From contig OZ020262.1 of NCBI GenBank assembly GCA_963971285.1, positions 11,166,745 to 11,230,744 of the forward strand: a stretch of 64,000 nucleotides of DNA. Direction: 5' to 3'. A program made the translations under genes and the position numbers. Positions 19,969 through 31,685 of this stretch are shown here, one piece after another. Each line of letters opens with the position of its first letter. Position 1 is the first letter of the stretch. The notes under the pieces were generated by a model. That model was given only the letters and a program-made list of their open reading frames with translations. It had not been told where the DNA came from and made no database searches. Origin of the DNA: Astropecten irregularis (lineage: Eukaryota; Echinodermata; Asteroidea; Paxillosida; Astropectinidae).

Positions 19969-22900
19969 ATGGCGCACTCCAGTCTCAATCAGTATCTTCA
20001 GCAGGTGGGTTGAAGTTTTCACTATTTTTATAGTCCATGGGAGAGCTGTAAATAGCAGTGCAGGCTGACAACATAGAGGACTACGTAGAGATTTAATTGT
20101 TTGGTTGCAATGGCGTGTTTTAATAGAAAATGAACGGCATAAACCATTTCAAAATCTTTGCAAACAACAACTGAACTGGACTGGACATGCTGGATTCATA
20201 TTCAATCATTGTCTCTAGTCTCTGCTACTTTTTTTTTTAACCTAACCTACAGATTACAGTACAACTACAAGACTTAGTGATGGAGAGCAGTTCTGTCATA
20301 ATCTTTTCCATAGAAATTTCATGTACTGCAACTACAGTACTACTAACTTGGATGTATACCAAATCTGGAAATAGCATGTTCTGATCTTCGTCAAGTAGCC
20401 CCCCCCCCCTCCCCCCCTACTGGGCTATGACATTTGAGTATGTAGTTGCGATGATCGTAACCCTAGGTCTGACATTGGGGAATGGGACATAAGATCCATG
20501 TCAGACCAAGGGTTACGATCATTGCAAATACTAGTAACAATTAATAAAAACATACAATTTCATGTAACGTTGAATGTAGAAATCATTGAATTTCTTTTTA
20601 TCTATCAATTTTTCTTTGCACAGCTTGAAAATGCTCTTAACAGGAGAGATGGAACATTGTCAGCGGTATGTATGAAAATGTTGATTAATAAATAAAAAGA
20701 TTGACGTCATTTATTGCACATTGAAAAGTGAACAAAGAAAAATTGACTGGAGGGGGATTGGAACCGGCGACCTCCTGAATACCGTACAGGCGCTCTACCA
20801 ACTGAGCCATTCAGCCCTACGTTGGTGGTGACCCCAACAGTCAATTATCTTTGTTCGTTTGGCAGTCAGAAGCCATGAAAGTATTCAGGAGGTCATCGGT
20901 TCGAATCCCGCTCCAGTCATGTTTCTTTGTTCACTTTTCAATGACTTTGAATTCAGTCAGTTTCCCTTGTGGTTATTTGATGATTTATTGCACATGATAT
21001 ATTTTTCTTAAATTCTGTTATTACAATGGTGTCCGTGTACATCAGTCCACTCTGCCCCTCTGGTTAGTCTAGTACCCAGATTCTACAGTAAGGTAACTCA
21101 CCTAAAATACGACACTTCATCTGTTGGGTCTGGGTATGAGACTAACCAGAGTGGACAAATGTACACGGAAACAACATTACAACTACCCCTATTCTCGTAT
21201 AATTATGTGATTTTAAAGGTAGTATCATACTTTGTAAAACTTACAGGGTATGAAGATACTGTTAAAATTGTTCCACCTGAAATGGTGTATTTATCCAGAA
21301 ATTAGTCAAACAACAACCAAAAATCTTTTAAAAGATCAAACATAAAAGAGAAAAGACTTAAGAAATACTGTGGCTGTTTTTCACTGTTTTTCAAAAAGTG
21401 GGCAACGTGTGGGACTGAAATTTTCACAGATGACTGTTACTGTCTCTGTCTTGATATTTTTGCCTATGAATCTGTATTTCTTTGATGAAAACCAAAGTAT
21501 GATATTACCTTTAAACTGTGTACAGTATTCTGTATCCAGTCAAGCAGCTCAAAAAGAAATATTATTCAGTTCTTATTGGATCTTTCTTGTGATCCACAGG
21601 AACTGCTGTCGTTCAAGCATCCGCACATTGCTAACACTAAGCTACAGAGGCTTGAGAATGCAGAGGCCCAATGTGAACAGTGGTTCGACCAGCCATACGA
21701 CGAAATGATTGCTGCACATTTAAAGTGAGTAAAATCCTGAACCTCTCAGTCAAATGAATATTGTTTTATTCCGATAATGTCAGGGTTCCCCTATCTTGGT
21801 GTGTATCATATATTTTTTAGGGTTGGCCTTCGAAACGTCTCTGGTAGTTAAGTACGTGCAGGCCTGTACCACATAATCAGTTGCTTTGTTTCGTGTACGG
21901 TACGTGCTCCCCAGCATGCCAACTTACAATGTCAACAGTTTACTTCTGTATATAAGTTTTTGTCTTTATGGAATAACATGCTTACACCTTCGAAAACCGG
22001 TACATCGAAGATACTCGAATTGCCTAAATTCTTATGTCATAGATGTTGATTCTTTGCTTTTGTAAATATTCATTCCTTTTTTCACCTTTTTGTTCAGTGA
22101 AAACAAATTGACGCTTCTCTGCCTATCATGAAATTTTCTATGATGCTCATAAATGTGAGATTGTGAGAACAAGTATTTGAGATTGTGCCTGTGCATTTTT
22201 GGTTTGCATTTCAGGTGCATCCAGTGTGTGGCCAACCATGATTTCATTGAAGCTTATGCCTACCAGTCTGTCGTCGTGCAGTATCCTTTTGTGGTCATCA
22301 GACAGTTTTAGTATTAGTAGCTCACTAGCGAAAAACTACCCAAATCATGGGCAGATCTAGAATTTACCAAGAGGAGAGGCATTGATTGGTTGCATGTTAT
22401 GCTCCGAGTAGGAAAAAATTCAAGACTTTTGACTAACCATTGTTAATCTCAAGAGGGCATGCTTCACCAGTCTTGGGGAAAAGTGTGTCATTAACACAAC
22501 CGGAGTAAACTTAAGCGCACGGAAATACCTGGTACATATTGTGCAGTGTCCAGTTGTGATGGCAGGGAAGGACATGATTTCCCCCAGAACAAGCAAATGC
22601 AGAATCTGTGGAGATTGGCCATCAAAAGGGCGAGATGGCTTTGTGGTTTGATTAGCCTCTGTGCGCTTTAAAGTCAGCGAAAGTAGCCAGGGCTGTATAC
22701 TCCCGAAGGAGTTGAGATAGTTTCAGGAATGTAAATTATGGCCCAATGACCAGGGATAATAATATGCGGATAGAGAATCTTTGATTATTATGCGCTATAT
22801 AAGTAGATATTTTTATAATTATTATTACTTAATCACAATCTTTCAGATCATTTAATAAAATATTCCAGAGCCACAAAGATGACAACTGGTAAGTTAAACT

Positions 22901-25900
22901 GCATTTTAAATGAAAAATTTGGATTTCTCTTTTTTTATTTGGACTTTTATTGTTTTACCAAACTTGTACACAATCTAATGAATATACATTTTATAAATAT
23001 TCCTAACTATGAATATGTATTCTTTTCAGGGCTCTACCTATCATGTATGCTGTGACCCTTGACCTTAGGTTGTTTGCCAATAGTGTAAGTATGACAAAAT
23101 ATGAATATTCATTACTTTTTTTACTGAGTCTTGCATAATCACATACATAATTTTTAAGAAAATTTGATTTCACTTCAGTATTGTAGTGAAACGAAAAACC
23201 CAAGCCACATTAAAAATGCACCCATTTAGTGTCTGTAAGTTTTAATGTTGGAACCAGAACTGCAGTGCAAAGGAATGTTGGATCTTGTGCCTTGCTTCAT
23301 GGGTTGTCCATAGAGGTCTGTGCATTTGGGTGCAGGAAGTGAGAGTCTAACTTACAAAATATGGTATTATAGTATTGAATGCTGTGAGTGCTTGTAAGCT
23401 GTCGTAGTGCTGCTTTTCGAAGGACAGGTCATTATACAAATCCTATGAGACTTCAGGGACCATCAGCCTGGTACTTACAGAAGGCGCTAGCCTTTCTTAA
23501 TCTCTTTCATTTGTTCCTGTGCGTTTCAGGCCGATTCGCAGCTGGCAAAGAAAGGCAAGTGTAAGCCAGGAGAGAAACTAGAGAAGGCTGCCGACACCCT
23601 GATGGGATGCTTCCGAATATGTGCGGCTGACAGGTAAATCAAGATCTTGATCGTTGCTCCGATAATGACCAAAGCACCCTCCTTGATGCTTAATTCGGGT
23701 GGTGTCCCCCAACTGTGATGGCTTTCCATAGGGTCCTGTCCTGGATTCGATTTCACCAAACTCATCGTAGCTTGCTATCAATCGTAGGACTTTTGATACA
23801 TTGAAGCCCTACGTGGGATAGGCCCCCTACGATGGGTTAGATTCTTCGTAACTCGAGTTACGATCGATCGCAGGGCTTTGTGAAATCGACCCCTGCATTG
23901 CTGTCCCCAGATCTCTTGCCTCGAGTCCTGTGTCTCTCCTCAAGATGTCAACATATAGCTCAGCGTTGGTCTGCCAAGCTTCCTGTATCCATGGTTTTGT
24001 TTCCAGAGTCTTCCAGAGTCTTGATACAAGCTTGTCACTCCTTCTACTGCCTCTTATCCTCCTTGATACCTCTTTGCAGTATAATACAATGTATACCGGT
24101 ACTCGTTTCGAAATGTCAAGTTTATAACCTCCGGTTCTTGCCAGAATCACATACTTCGTGTTTACCGCAATCTTATTCTTCCTAATACTTCCACCATGCA
24201 TGACCTTAAATCTCATTGTTGCTGATTTGGGGCCTTTCTCAAAGCTCCGGCTCCGGCTCTGGCTCAGGCTCCGGCTCTGCCTGCATTTCGTGAATCCATT
24301 TCAAAATTACAGATATCAGGCTTTTGGCTGCAGTTAGGGAGTAGATTCTCTGGTTTGAAAAGGACAACAGAGCTTCAGCTTCAATGAAAAACCACAACCT
24401 ATATTTTCAGCGTATGAAAACAGAGACGGAGCCGGAGCCGAGCTTTGAGAAAGGCCCTTGTTTTCAAGTTACCATGGTAATCTGTGAATTTTTCTCCCTA
24501 CAGTCGAGCGTCGGTGGACGATTCTAAGAAGTGGGGCATGTTGTATCTAGTCAATCAGCTTTTCAAGATATACTTCAAGGTAGGGAGGAAGATTTTTGCC
24601 CTAGCCATCCAAAACTCCTTCCATCTGGGAGGGATCTATAGCAGTTCCATGATATGCTGCGTTCATTTCATGATTGCTTTGTTATTTCCATTGAAATGCA
24701 TTGAATGGGTGTGTTGTCTGAAAGGAGAGGTTCAATGAACCTTTATTGTCTCTCAAAATGGGTTCTTTTTGTGAAACTACCACTTGTTTTGCATTTCAAT
24801 TGATCGTCTCTTTCGAGCAGAGCGCAATCAATCTGTGAGCCCCGATTACAGAATGCAGTATTCCATAGAAAGCGCAAATCAGGAGCATCTTGCTGGCCTA
24901 TTACTTGGTCCAATTTTAATGAGTCCCCAACAGGAATACTTTGCAGTTTCAGATTTGTGATGAATCTGCGAGATTATGAATAAGACTTAGGGATAAGGTT
25001 TGAATAAGAACGGAACCATCCCAGTCCCTCAAAATATCATCGCTTAAATTCGTAGGTTCTTCATTGAAAGAGCAAATCTTAAAGTGAGCAATCATCAGAT
25101 TGAGGCAAATTATGTCATGCGAAGAAGACTAGTGATTATTTTGCTTGTATGTTGACGGGACCTCATCTGTTTTTTATCGGTTTGTGCAGACAAACAACCT
25201 GCAACTCTGCAAACCTCTGATCAGAGCCATCGACAGCTCCAGTCTTAAAGATCAGTTCAGCATCTCCCAGAGGGTGACCTATAAGTACTACGTCGGCAGG
25301 AAGGCGATGTTTGACAGCGACTTCAAGAGTGGTAAGAGGCCTTTTTGTTAGTTTTTACTTCTAGCAATCATAAGCGGTGACCAGTGCTGGATTTCATTAA
25401 ACTCGAAGGTTAATCTTAGGATAAGTTGTCAGTGCAGTATTACCATAGTGATTTGTATTGTGACATCACACTTTACTTAGTAAGTAGGATCAATTGTTTT
25501 GCAGCTGTGACGTCATTCTTTGTATACAAAGACTTTTTACTTATTTCTAAGTATTAAAAATGTATTAGCAACACGGATACTGACGGATAGTGACCACACT
25601 ACACGTCGGTCAAAACTGATAACATAAGTGTACTGTTAGCTCAGTGTACTGTGTGTGACCGAAAGCTCTCTAAAAGCTTGGAAGGCCTGAAAGCCTTATG
25701 ACTGTCGGATGTCAGATGGCATGAAAGCAGTCTTAGAATCTCTCCCAAGTGGTGGCTGCTTCCATCATCGTTATCATCTTCAACATCATCTTCTGTCCTG
25801 TAGAAGACATTGAGGTACCAATCCCAGGCAGACGGACTCGGCTACTGGATGACCCTGTGACCTATGACTCAGCACAGGTGTCATAATCACGTAGGCTTCT

Positions 25901-28185
25901 TGCCGTGATCTCCTTCTGGAGTCAAATAAAACACTCACAAATCCTTAGTCCATCATCATGTGAGTGTGAGCCTCTGGTGGCACAGCATGGTGCCCCGCTT
26001 GACACACTCTCCTGAAAAGAGATGGGGTTCTGAAACAATTCTTTCCACTTTAAGAAAGGAAGGTTTGTGGAGACACCATGTAACTTTTTTTCTTGTTGTG
26101 TGGTTCTGTAAAGAACCGGTGAGAAGTTGTCTCTACGTTCCGGCCAGTGTACTCTAGCCGTCCTCAGGAGAGAGTATCTGTCCACTTGCTCACCGTTAGC
26201 CAAACACTACATTGTGTCTCCTCCATGCAATACCTGTACAATCGTATTTACTCCATATCTTGTCTCGCATCCATCATCTTGCTTCTTCCTTTGCAGCTGA
26301 GGAGTTTCTGACCTTTGCCTTCCAGCGCTGCCACCGAGGGAGCAGACAAAACAAACGTCTCATCCTCATCTATCTTCTCCCTGTCAAAATGCTCCTGGTA
26401 AGTACATCAGGAACTATTAAAACACCTGTAAGATCTGAGATTCCAAGGCCCTTGGCTCTGGCTCCAGCTCCAGCTCCAGCTCCAGCTCCAGCTCCAGCTC
26501 CAGCTCCAGCTCCATTTCTTGAGTCAATTTTAAAATAAGGGGTATCAAAATAGAGGCTTTTGGCTGCGGTTCTGAAGTAGATTCTCTGGTCTGAAAGGGA
26601 AAACAGAGCTTCAGCTTCAATGAAAAACCACAACCTATATTTTCAGCATATGGATGACCAGAGATGGAGCCGGAGCCGGAGCCTGAGCCGGAGCCGAGGT
26701 TTGGAAAAGGACCCAAGGCTGAGAAGAAGCTCTTTGATATAGATCAGGAAGCCTTTGTCTGTTTGATGTTGCCATTTTCAAGACTGGACATGCTTCCTAT
26801 TTTCTTCTTGTCTATAAAATCTCTTGAAGTCAGCAGGGGGCTAGTGTCGTAGAGCTGCTTAAGCACCAAAATGTGTTTAAGCACAAGAAAACCTTACTAG
26901 ATTAAGCACAAGAAAAATCTTGTTAGGTAATGTCAGCATGCCAGTGAAAACCCCATCTTAATGTTATGTTAAGCCAACATTTGCTCAATACAAGTCAGTA
27001 GCTATAAAAATCCGTGAACATATGGTTGGTGATCTGGTTTTTGTAACACTCTCCTGAAGACGAACAGAGTGTACTGTTTGAAACGTTGAGAAAAAAATAC
27101 CATTGGTTCTTCTCAGAACCACACACTCTCACAGAAGAGATTACATGGTATCACTGCAAACCTACCTTTAACAAGGAAGAGGTTTCATGCTGAGCAGCAG
27201 GTCCCAGGTGCTATCAAGAATCTTGAAGGTCACTAGGATTGTTGACCCTCACCAACCTTCCTGGAATCAGAATATTTTGGAATCGTTTCCTTCCCCTCCT
27301 CCACCTCTTCAGGGTCAGATGCCAAAGATCAATCTCCTTCAGAAGTACGACCTGATGCAGTTTGCAGATGTTGCTCAGGCCGTCATCCAGGGTAATTTGA
27401 AGCTGTTGAACAGTGCCATCGAGACCCACGAGGCCTTCTTTGCCAAGTGCGGCGTCTATCTCATCGTGGACAAGCTCAAGATCATCACCTATCGGAACCT
27501 CTTCAAGAAAGTGTGAGTTAGGAAGAATGCAAGTCGGCAGCTTTATATCAGTGTCATCAGCCTGTCTAGCGATCCATTGGCATCATTCTGTATGACATTT
27601 TATTGAAATTCTCTTAAAATGTCTCATGTTTCAACAGACAGAGGAAGATAGCATGCGAAGTGTCACCTACCATTGGAAAGCTCTATTCAGACTTGTTTCA
27701 TCGGTACTTTTTAGGGCATTTTCATTTAAAAAAATGAATTTCGGGAAAATTTTGTTGCCAAACTTCTAATAGGATAATTGGAGGATGCCTTTGCCTTTGC
27801 AAGAGTAAATCTAACGACAAGACCTAGTCTGTAAGTTCATGGGTTTGCTTGGTTGATTACAGGTACATGATTACCAAGTCGTTCCAACTGAGCATTGACA
27901 AGTTCGTGGCGGTCCTGACGTTCCTAGAACTGGAAGACGTAGACTCGGCCGAAGTGGAGTGCATCCTAGCGAACCTCATATACCAGGTGTGGGCAGAATC
28001 TCTCAGTTGATAATATTGGAATGCTGTATTATCATGGTAGTAATCAAAATGTTGGATTAACATTGGTCTTGGATGGTTGTCTCTCTTGGCAGGGTTACAT
28101 CAAGGGGTACATCTCGCATCAGCACCAGAAGCTCGTAGTCAGTAAGCAGAATCCGTTCCCTCCTCTCACGTCCTTCCTCTGCTGA
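19969..28185 (+). CDS. PCID2: PCID2, PCI-domain TREX-2 mRNA export factor, 13 exons, 401 aa
   Basis: PCID2 (yeast Thp1) is a subunit of the TREX-2 complex, which couples transcription to mRNA export at the nuclear pore. Exons are 19969-20004, 20624-20665, 21600-21724, 22215-22280, 22847-22888, 23030-23084, 23530-23633, 24504-24579, 25190-25331, 26297-26397, 27313-27512, 27863-27986 and 28093-28185; every junction is in frame. Hallmarks are [12 protein letters not shown] at the start, [72 protein letters not shown] and [18 protein letters not shown]. The C-terminal PCI winged-helix has [15 protein letters not shown] and [20 protein letters not shown], then [13 protein letters not shown]. Vertebrate PCID2 is 399 aa. 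The stop codon falls in the first unit of a 152-bp tandem repeat. Confidence 0.97.
20441..20530. mobile_element. Short foldback MITE (TTGCGATGATCGTAACCC)
   Basis: GTTGCGATGATCGTAACCC is inverted at the other end as GGGTTACGATCATTGCAA, with inner GGTCTGACAT/ATGTCAGACC. A diverged relative is at 34812-34885. In PCID2 intron 1. Confidence 0.7.
20720..20997. mobile_element. Two head-to-head tRNA-SINE copies
   Basis: A minus-strand copy (20720-20832, antisense B box GGATTGGAACCGGCGACC) directly abuts a plus-strand copy (20833-20997, GGTTCGAATCCCGCTCCAGT and CAGTTTCCCTTGTGGTTATT tail), forming a large inverted repeat in PCID2 intron 2. Confidence 0.75.
21029..21172. mobile_element. Foldback MITE, GTCCACTCTG family copy 2
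   Basis: Ends GTGTCCGTGTACATCAGTCC and CAGAGTGGACAAATGTACAC are inverted, with a TGGTTAGTCTAGTACCCAG arm. Related to 18548-18672. In PCID2 intron 2. Confidence 0.7.
21213..21515. mobile_element. TTAA-bounded MITE (TTAAAGGTAGTATCATACTTTG), copy
   Basis: Starts TTTTAAAGGTAGTATCATAC and ends AAGTATGATATTACCTTTAAA, inverted. The interior has TATCCAGAAATTAGTCAAAC and TTCACAGATGACTGTTACTG, shared with copies at 35905, 38474, 40795, 41120, 48050 and 49127. Confidence 0.75.
22610..22830 (+). repeat. SINE/LINE-like repeat with GCGCTATATAAG tail
   Basis: GGCGAGATGGCTTTGTGGTTTGA resembles a tRNA-type head, and the segment ends TATTATGCGCTATATAAGT followed by an ATT-rich tail. This tail style is common to animal SINE/LINE pairs. 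Single copy here, in PCID2 intron 4. Confidence 0.4.
23744..23894. mobile_element. Foldback MITE, GATTTCACCAAACTCATCGTAG family
   Basis: Ends GATTTCACCAAA and TTTGTGAAATCGACCCC are inverted. Internal TACGATCGATCGCAGGGC and ATCAATCGTAGGAC match 16274-16412. In PCID2 intron 7. Confidence 0.65.
24229..24457. mobile_element. Foldback element with GGAGCC hexamer ends, clean copy
   Basis: Left arm GGGGCCTTTCTCAAAGCTCC then (GGCTCC)-like hexamers; right arm hexamers then GAGCTTTGAGAAAGGCCC. It is the best-preserved copy of the family, 47 bp before PCID2 exon 8. Confidence 0.8.
25985..26185 (-). repeat. Retroelement tail-like repeat with CTGAGGA hairpin
   Basis: On the minus strand, TCTCTCCTGAGGACGGCTAG, AGTACA, CTGGCCGGAACGTAGAGA forms a nested hairpin. 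Then come GGTTCTTTACAGAACCACAC and a segment ending GGTGTCTCCACAAACCTT, as in copies at 27050 and 49970. In PCID2 intron 9. Confidence 0.5.
26443..26715. mobile_element. Foldback element with expanded CAGCTC hexamer
   Basis: Same family as 24229-24457. The left arm carries about eight consecutive CAGCTC/CCAGCT units (26463-26514), while the right arm carries GGAGCC units. The reading frames here (alternating GA or LE) are artefacts. In PCID2 intron 10. Confidence 0.8.
26848..27180 (+). repeat. Decayed AGCTGCTTAGCAC MITE plus CTGAAGA hairpin repeat
   Basis: 26848-27000 resembles one arm of the AGCTGCTTAAGCACCAAAA foldback family (compare 57278). 27050-27180 carries CTCTCCTGAAGACGAACAG, AGTGTA, CTGTTTGAAACGTTGAG followed by TTCTCAGAACCACACACTC, the unit also seen at 25985 and 49970. 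Confidence 0.5.
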
Positions 28186-28630
28186 TGAGTCTTGGTCTGG
28201 AACAAACAGCAAGAAACTGACACGAAGACGGGAGAAAGCTCTCGCTGTGGTTTAGTTAGACTCATACAGGACCTTTTAAGTCAACGATAGTTGGACTGAG
28301 CTAGTCAACTATCTGCGGCTCATCCTTCCTCTGTTGACGATTCTTGGTCTGGAACAAACAGCAAGAAACTGATACGAAGACAGGAGAAAGCTCTCGCTGT
28401 GGTTTAGTTAGACTCGTACAGGACCTTTAAAGTCAACGATACTTGGACTGAGCTAGTCAACTATTTGCAGCTCATCCTTTCTCTGTTGACGAGTCTTGGT
28501 CTGAAAAAAAACCCCCAGCCCTCTGGAAGAAACTGCTTCAAGAAAGGAGGAAGCTCTTGCTGTGGTTTAGTTAGACTCATACAGAACTAAGGATTGGAAC
28601 CCTGTTCAAGTCATCGATAGATCTGCGGCT
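28172..28630 (+). repeat. 152-bp tandem triplication starting in the PCID2 last exon
   Basis: Units begin at 28172, 28324 and 28476 with CCTTCCTCTG(C/T)TGACGA and contain AGGAGAAAGCTCTCGCTGTGG. The first unit includes the last coding bases and TGA of PCID2; later units read as 3' UTR or flank. The third copy degenerates. Confidence 0.85.
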
Positions 28631-29159
28631 AAACATACAAGCCTTGGCTGTACTGGTTACCAGCGTCTTCCCAATGAACTCTGGCAGAGTGTGCATCAGA
28701 GGAGAGGCATCGGCAACTGAGTTATCAACTGGAGTGAGATTCGAACCAGCTAATCTCCGGATTACCATACAGGATAAGATTGTGTTTGAACCAAAATCTG
28801 TGGAGTACAGCTGAACTGGTCAAGTGAACTTCCCGGGATCAACCCACAAGGCATGGTCAAGGAAGCTGGACATCAGCTGTCATGTCTCTGTGAGAAAGTG
28901 AGAAAGTGTGATAGAGTACGGCGAGGAACTCGTAGCATCTACCAGACGGACTGGACTTGCTTGGACACTAAGAGGTATTTGACAATGCCCCTCGGCAAAA
29001 GTCTGGACGTCGGTCTGTGAACTTGACTTGTATATATTCCATAATGGTAGGGGCGTAAGAGTATAATGAACCAGAGGGCGAGCTGGAAGAAACATTAATA
29101 GCCAATGTGGATGGAGGTTCAAATCAGGCCTGAAGGGCTTTTCAGTGGCTGGACCCGAC

Positions 29160-29760
29160 CAGTATTAACCTTAATCCTCTGCACCTACCATGCAAGACAA
29201 GACCTGTTTACCACACATTACCACAGTCTCCACAGGGGAACTGGATTATAAACCATGTAAAACCCATAGTGTTAAATAAAAAACTAGAGTGCGCACTTCG
29301 TATTCAACGTGCGAGTTGTCTGCACTCCAGCGTGGACGCCCAGCCGCCATCTTTTCTGATGTAACTTCGCAAGCGCAGAAGATTCAAAATACTGTACCCG
29401 GATGTTACTCGGTGAATTGCGCGCACTGTGTGTGACGCGGCGAGCCACACGATGTGTAGAACATCCAATATTTTATGCACATTACTTCGTGCACGAATCA
29501 GGGTAAGAATATGTACGCACAATTTGAAACGGGACGTGAGCGTTCGTCCTTGTTTGGTTTTCTTAGGCAATGGCGCCGGTCATGGTTAAGTGTATCACAT
29601 GCAGAGTGCACACTCTAGTTTTTTTTATTTAACTCTATGGCCATGATGGCAATACCACACAAACCACACTGTGGTGTATTGTGGTATTCGGGATACCACA
29701 ATTACATGTACCAAAGGAAAACCACCATGTGTGGTACATTGTGGTATGCGTGTGTCTTAG
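29160..29760. repeat. TACCACA repeat split by a nested element
   Basis: The two halves (29160-29262 and 29643-29760) together match 8915-9095. The interruption is the foldback element at 29263-29642. Confidence 0.65.
29263..29642. mobile_element. Foldback MITE nested in the TACCACA repeat
   Basis: Inverted ends of about 35 bp: CCCATAGTGTTAAATAAA...ACTAGAGTGCGCACT on the left and AGTGCACACTCTAGT...ATTTAACTCTATGG on the right. CCATG flanks both sides and may be part of the target duplication. No coding capacity. Confidence 0.75.
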
Positions 29761-30446
29761 GGTAAAATTTTTCTCGCCCTTATATTATTATTTTGTATTC
29801 TTTTTATAAAAACACACTGAAAACAAATAAAAATTGTCTGAAAGAATACAAGTTAAAGAAGGAACACAGAAACGAGTCTCAATATTTGTTGCAATTTCTT
29901 TTTGCATAAGACATTTAATGCTGTTAGCATGTACTTGCGTCATTATTCCATTTCATTAAACTGGACTAATTTTTATTTCACTGACAATTTAGGACATTAT
30001 ATTTCCCAGAGCGACTTTCATAAAAATCTGACATTACACACAATTATATTTTGCATCAATCATTACGGACATAAATAGTACTAAACATAACAGGTTCTAT
30101 TATAATATTCATGATTTTTTCTTCTCATTTTTTTTTTAATTCACTTTCGTGTCGGTAAAGTGAAAGAAATTCAAAGCCTTCTCAGAAAAGCTCATAATAT
30201 ATACATTTTTTAATGTGGTGCTCTCTCCTCCCCTTTTTTCCCCGACAAGTTGGACCCGCCCCTTTATTGATCAAATCAATCAAATGCATGAAATTCAAAT
30301 TAAATGAATACAAAACAAAAGCACAAAAATGAAATAAATTGCGGTCTGAAAAATGTAAAAAACTTAGGTCCAAAAGTCTTATATTAAGTCTTAAATTATA
30401 TTCATCATACCATAATTATTTTTCAAATTCAAACCCTCTCATGCAA

Positions 30447-30780
30447 TTAGGCCTAAAAAAAAAATGTGTTATGTTGCCGTAACCCGACCGACCCTAAAAA
30501 TACGGCCGACCCTGAATTTTTTTTCTAAGGGAAGAAATTTAATGATTGAAATCTATATAAATTAGTTATAAATACGTTTGAAACCATTTCTGACCGTTTC
30601 TCATTGTTGTATTCCATGGTCTTACGCTAGAGCGTGTGGAACTTTGGAGTCACAGCGATCGAATATGCCGTGGATTGCGCAAGGCCTATATAACTATGCA
30701 GTAAAAAAAAAATCCGACCTCCACCTACCTACCCTATTTTTGGGGCCCATTACGGCAACATAACATTTTTTAGGCCTTAG
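30447..30780. mobile_element. Foldback MITE, TTAGGCCTAAAAAA ends
   Basis: TTAGGCCTAAAAAA and TGTTATGTTGCCGTAA at the left are inverted at the right as TTACGGCAACATAACA and TTTTTTAGGCCTTA. Confidence 0.75.
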
Positions 30781-31540
30781 TTCCCTGAAAAGTTGGAACA
30801 GAATCCGTTGGAATCTCAAAGTGTGGCACCAAAATTTTTCTGAAAAAAGATTCCCAAAATCAAATTCAACGGTAACACCTTGTGTTATATTAGTTAGCTT
30901 CCAATGTTATTACATCATCCCCCCCCCAAAAAAAATAGAAAATTTGAATAGTTTTCATGAAAACTTTTATAAAAAATAACGAACACAGTGCCGTGAGAAA
31001 TCAAACAAAACCTATATAAACCATTTGATAAATTAAAAACATCTCCATACAAATAAAATTTTGACAAAATTAAATAAGTAATTATTTATTGACCTAATCA
31101 GAGGCTTTTTGGCCACTGTTTAAAAAAACCAACAGCATGCGACCCTTTTCGTAAAAAAAAAAGCCTTAAAATTACCTGAAACTTAATTGATTTGGCAGCC
31201 TCAAGTGTTCTTTGTGCGAATAAATATGTGCATATTTCCAATTTTATGCTTCTGCAACCGTACATTATTATTACTTTTATATCTTGAAAAACTTTAGAGT
31301 ACAGATTTTTGTGGTTGGTTCCGCATTTTACCATGATTATAAAAATGTGTAATTTGCAAGTAAGTTTCTTTAGGACTTGAAATCATCATATTTGGAGCAG
31401 CCTTGCTAACTGCATTGAGCCAGTTAACTGCTTAGGTATACACTATCTACATACCAGTACCCACTTTTACATCTTGGGTGGTAACTAGCAGCCGAACTAA
31501 CGAACGTTCAACAAGCTTATCTCTGCCTACGGATACTATT

Positions 31541-31685
31541 CAATGGGAGACTTTGGAGAACCGGTCTAAAGTCAACAGCGCAAGCGCACGCACGCGCAAA
31601 AGAACGCGTACATGCTCACAATTGCGCAAGCATGGTTTGCGCGTGCGCTGTTGACTCAAGACCGGTTCTTTAAAGTCTCCCATTA
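31541..31685. mobile_element. Foldback MITE, AATGGGAGACTTTGGAGAACC ends
   Basis: CAATGGGAGACTTTGGAGAA and CCGGTCTAAAGTCAACAGCG are inverted at the right end as CGCTGTTGACTCAAGACCGG and TTCTTTAAAGTCTCCCATT. The short centre is GC-rich (GCGCACGCACGCGC). Confidence 0.8.

Noticed and set aside
22610..22830. Candidate structured noncoding RNA
   Set aside because: The head and GCGCTATATAA tail look like a SINE/LINE-type repeat; no independent evidence for a functional RNA.
26370..26716. Frames encoding alternating GA or LE repeats
   Set aside because: Produced by the CAGCTC/GGAGCC hexamer inside a foldback element.
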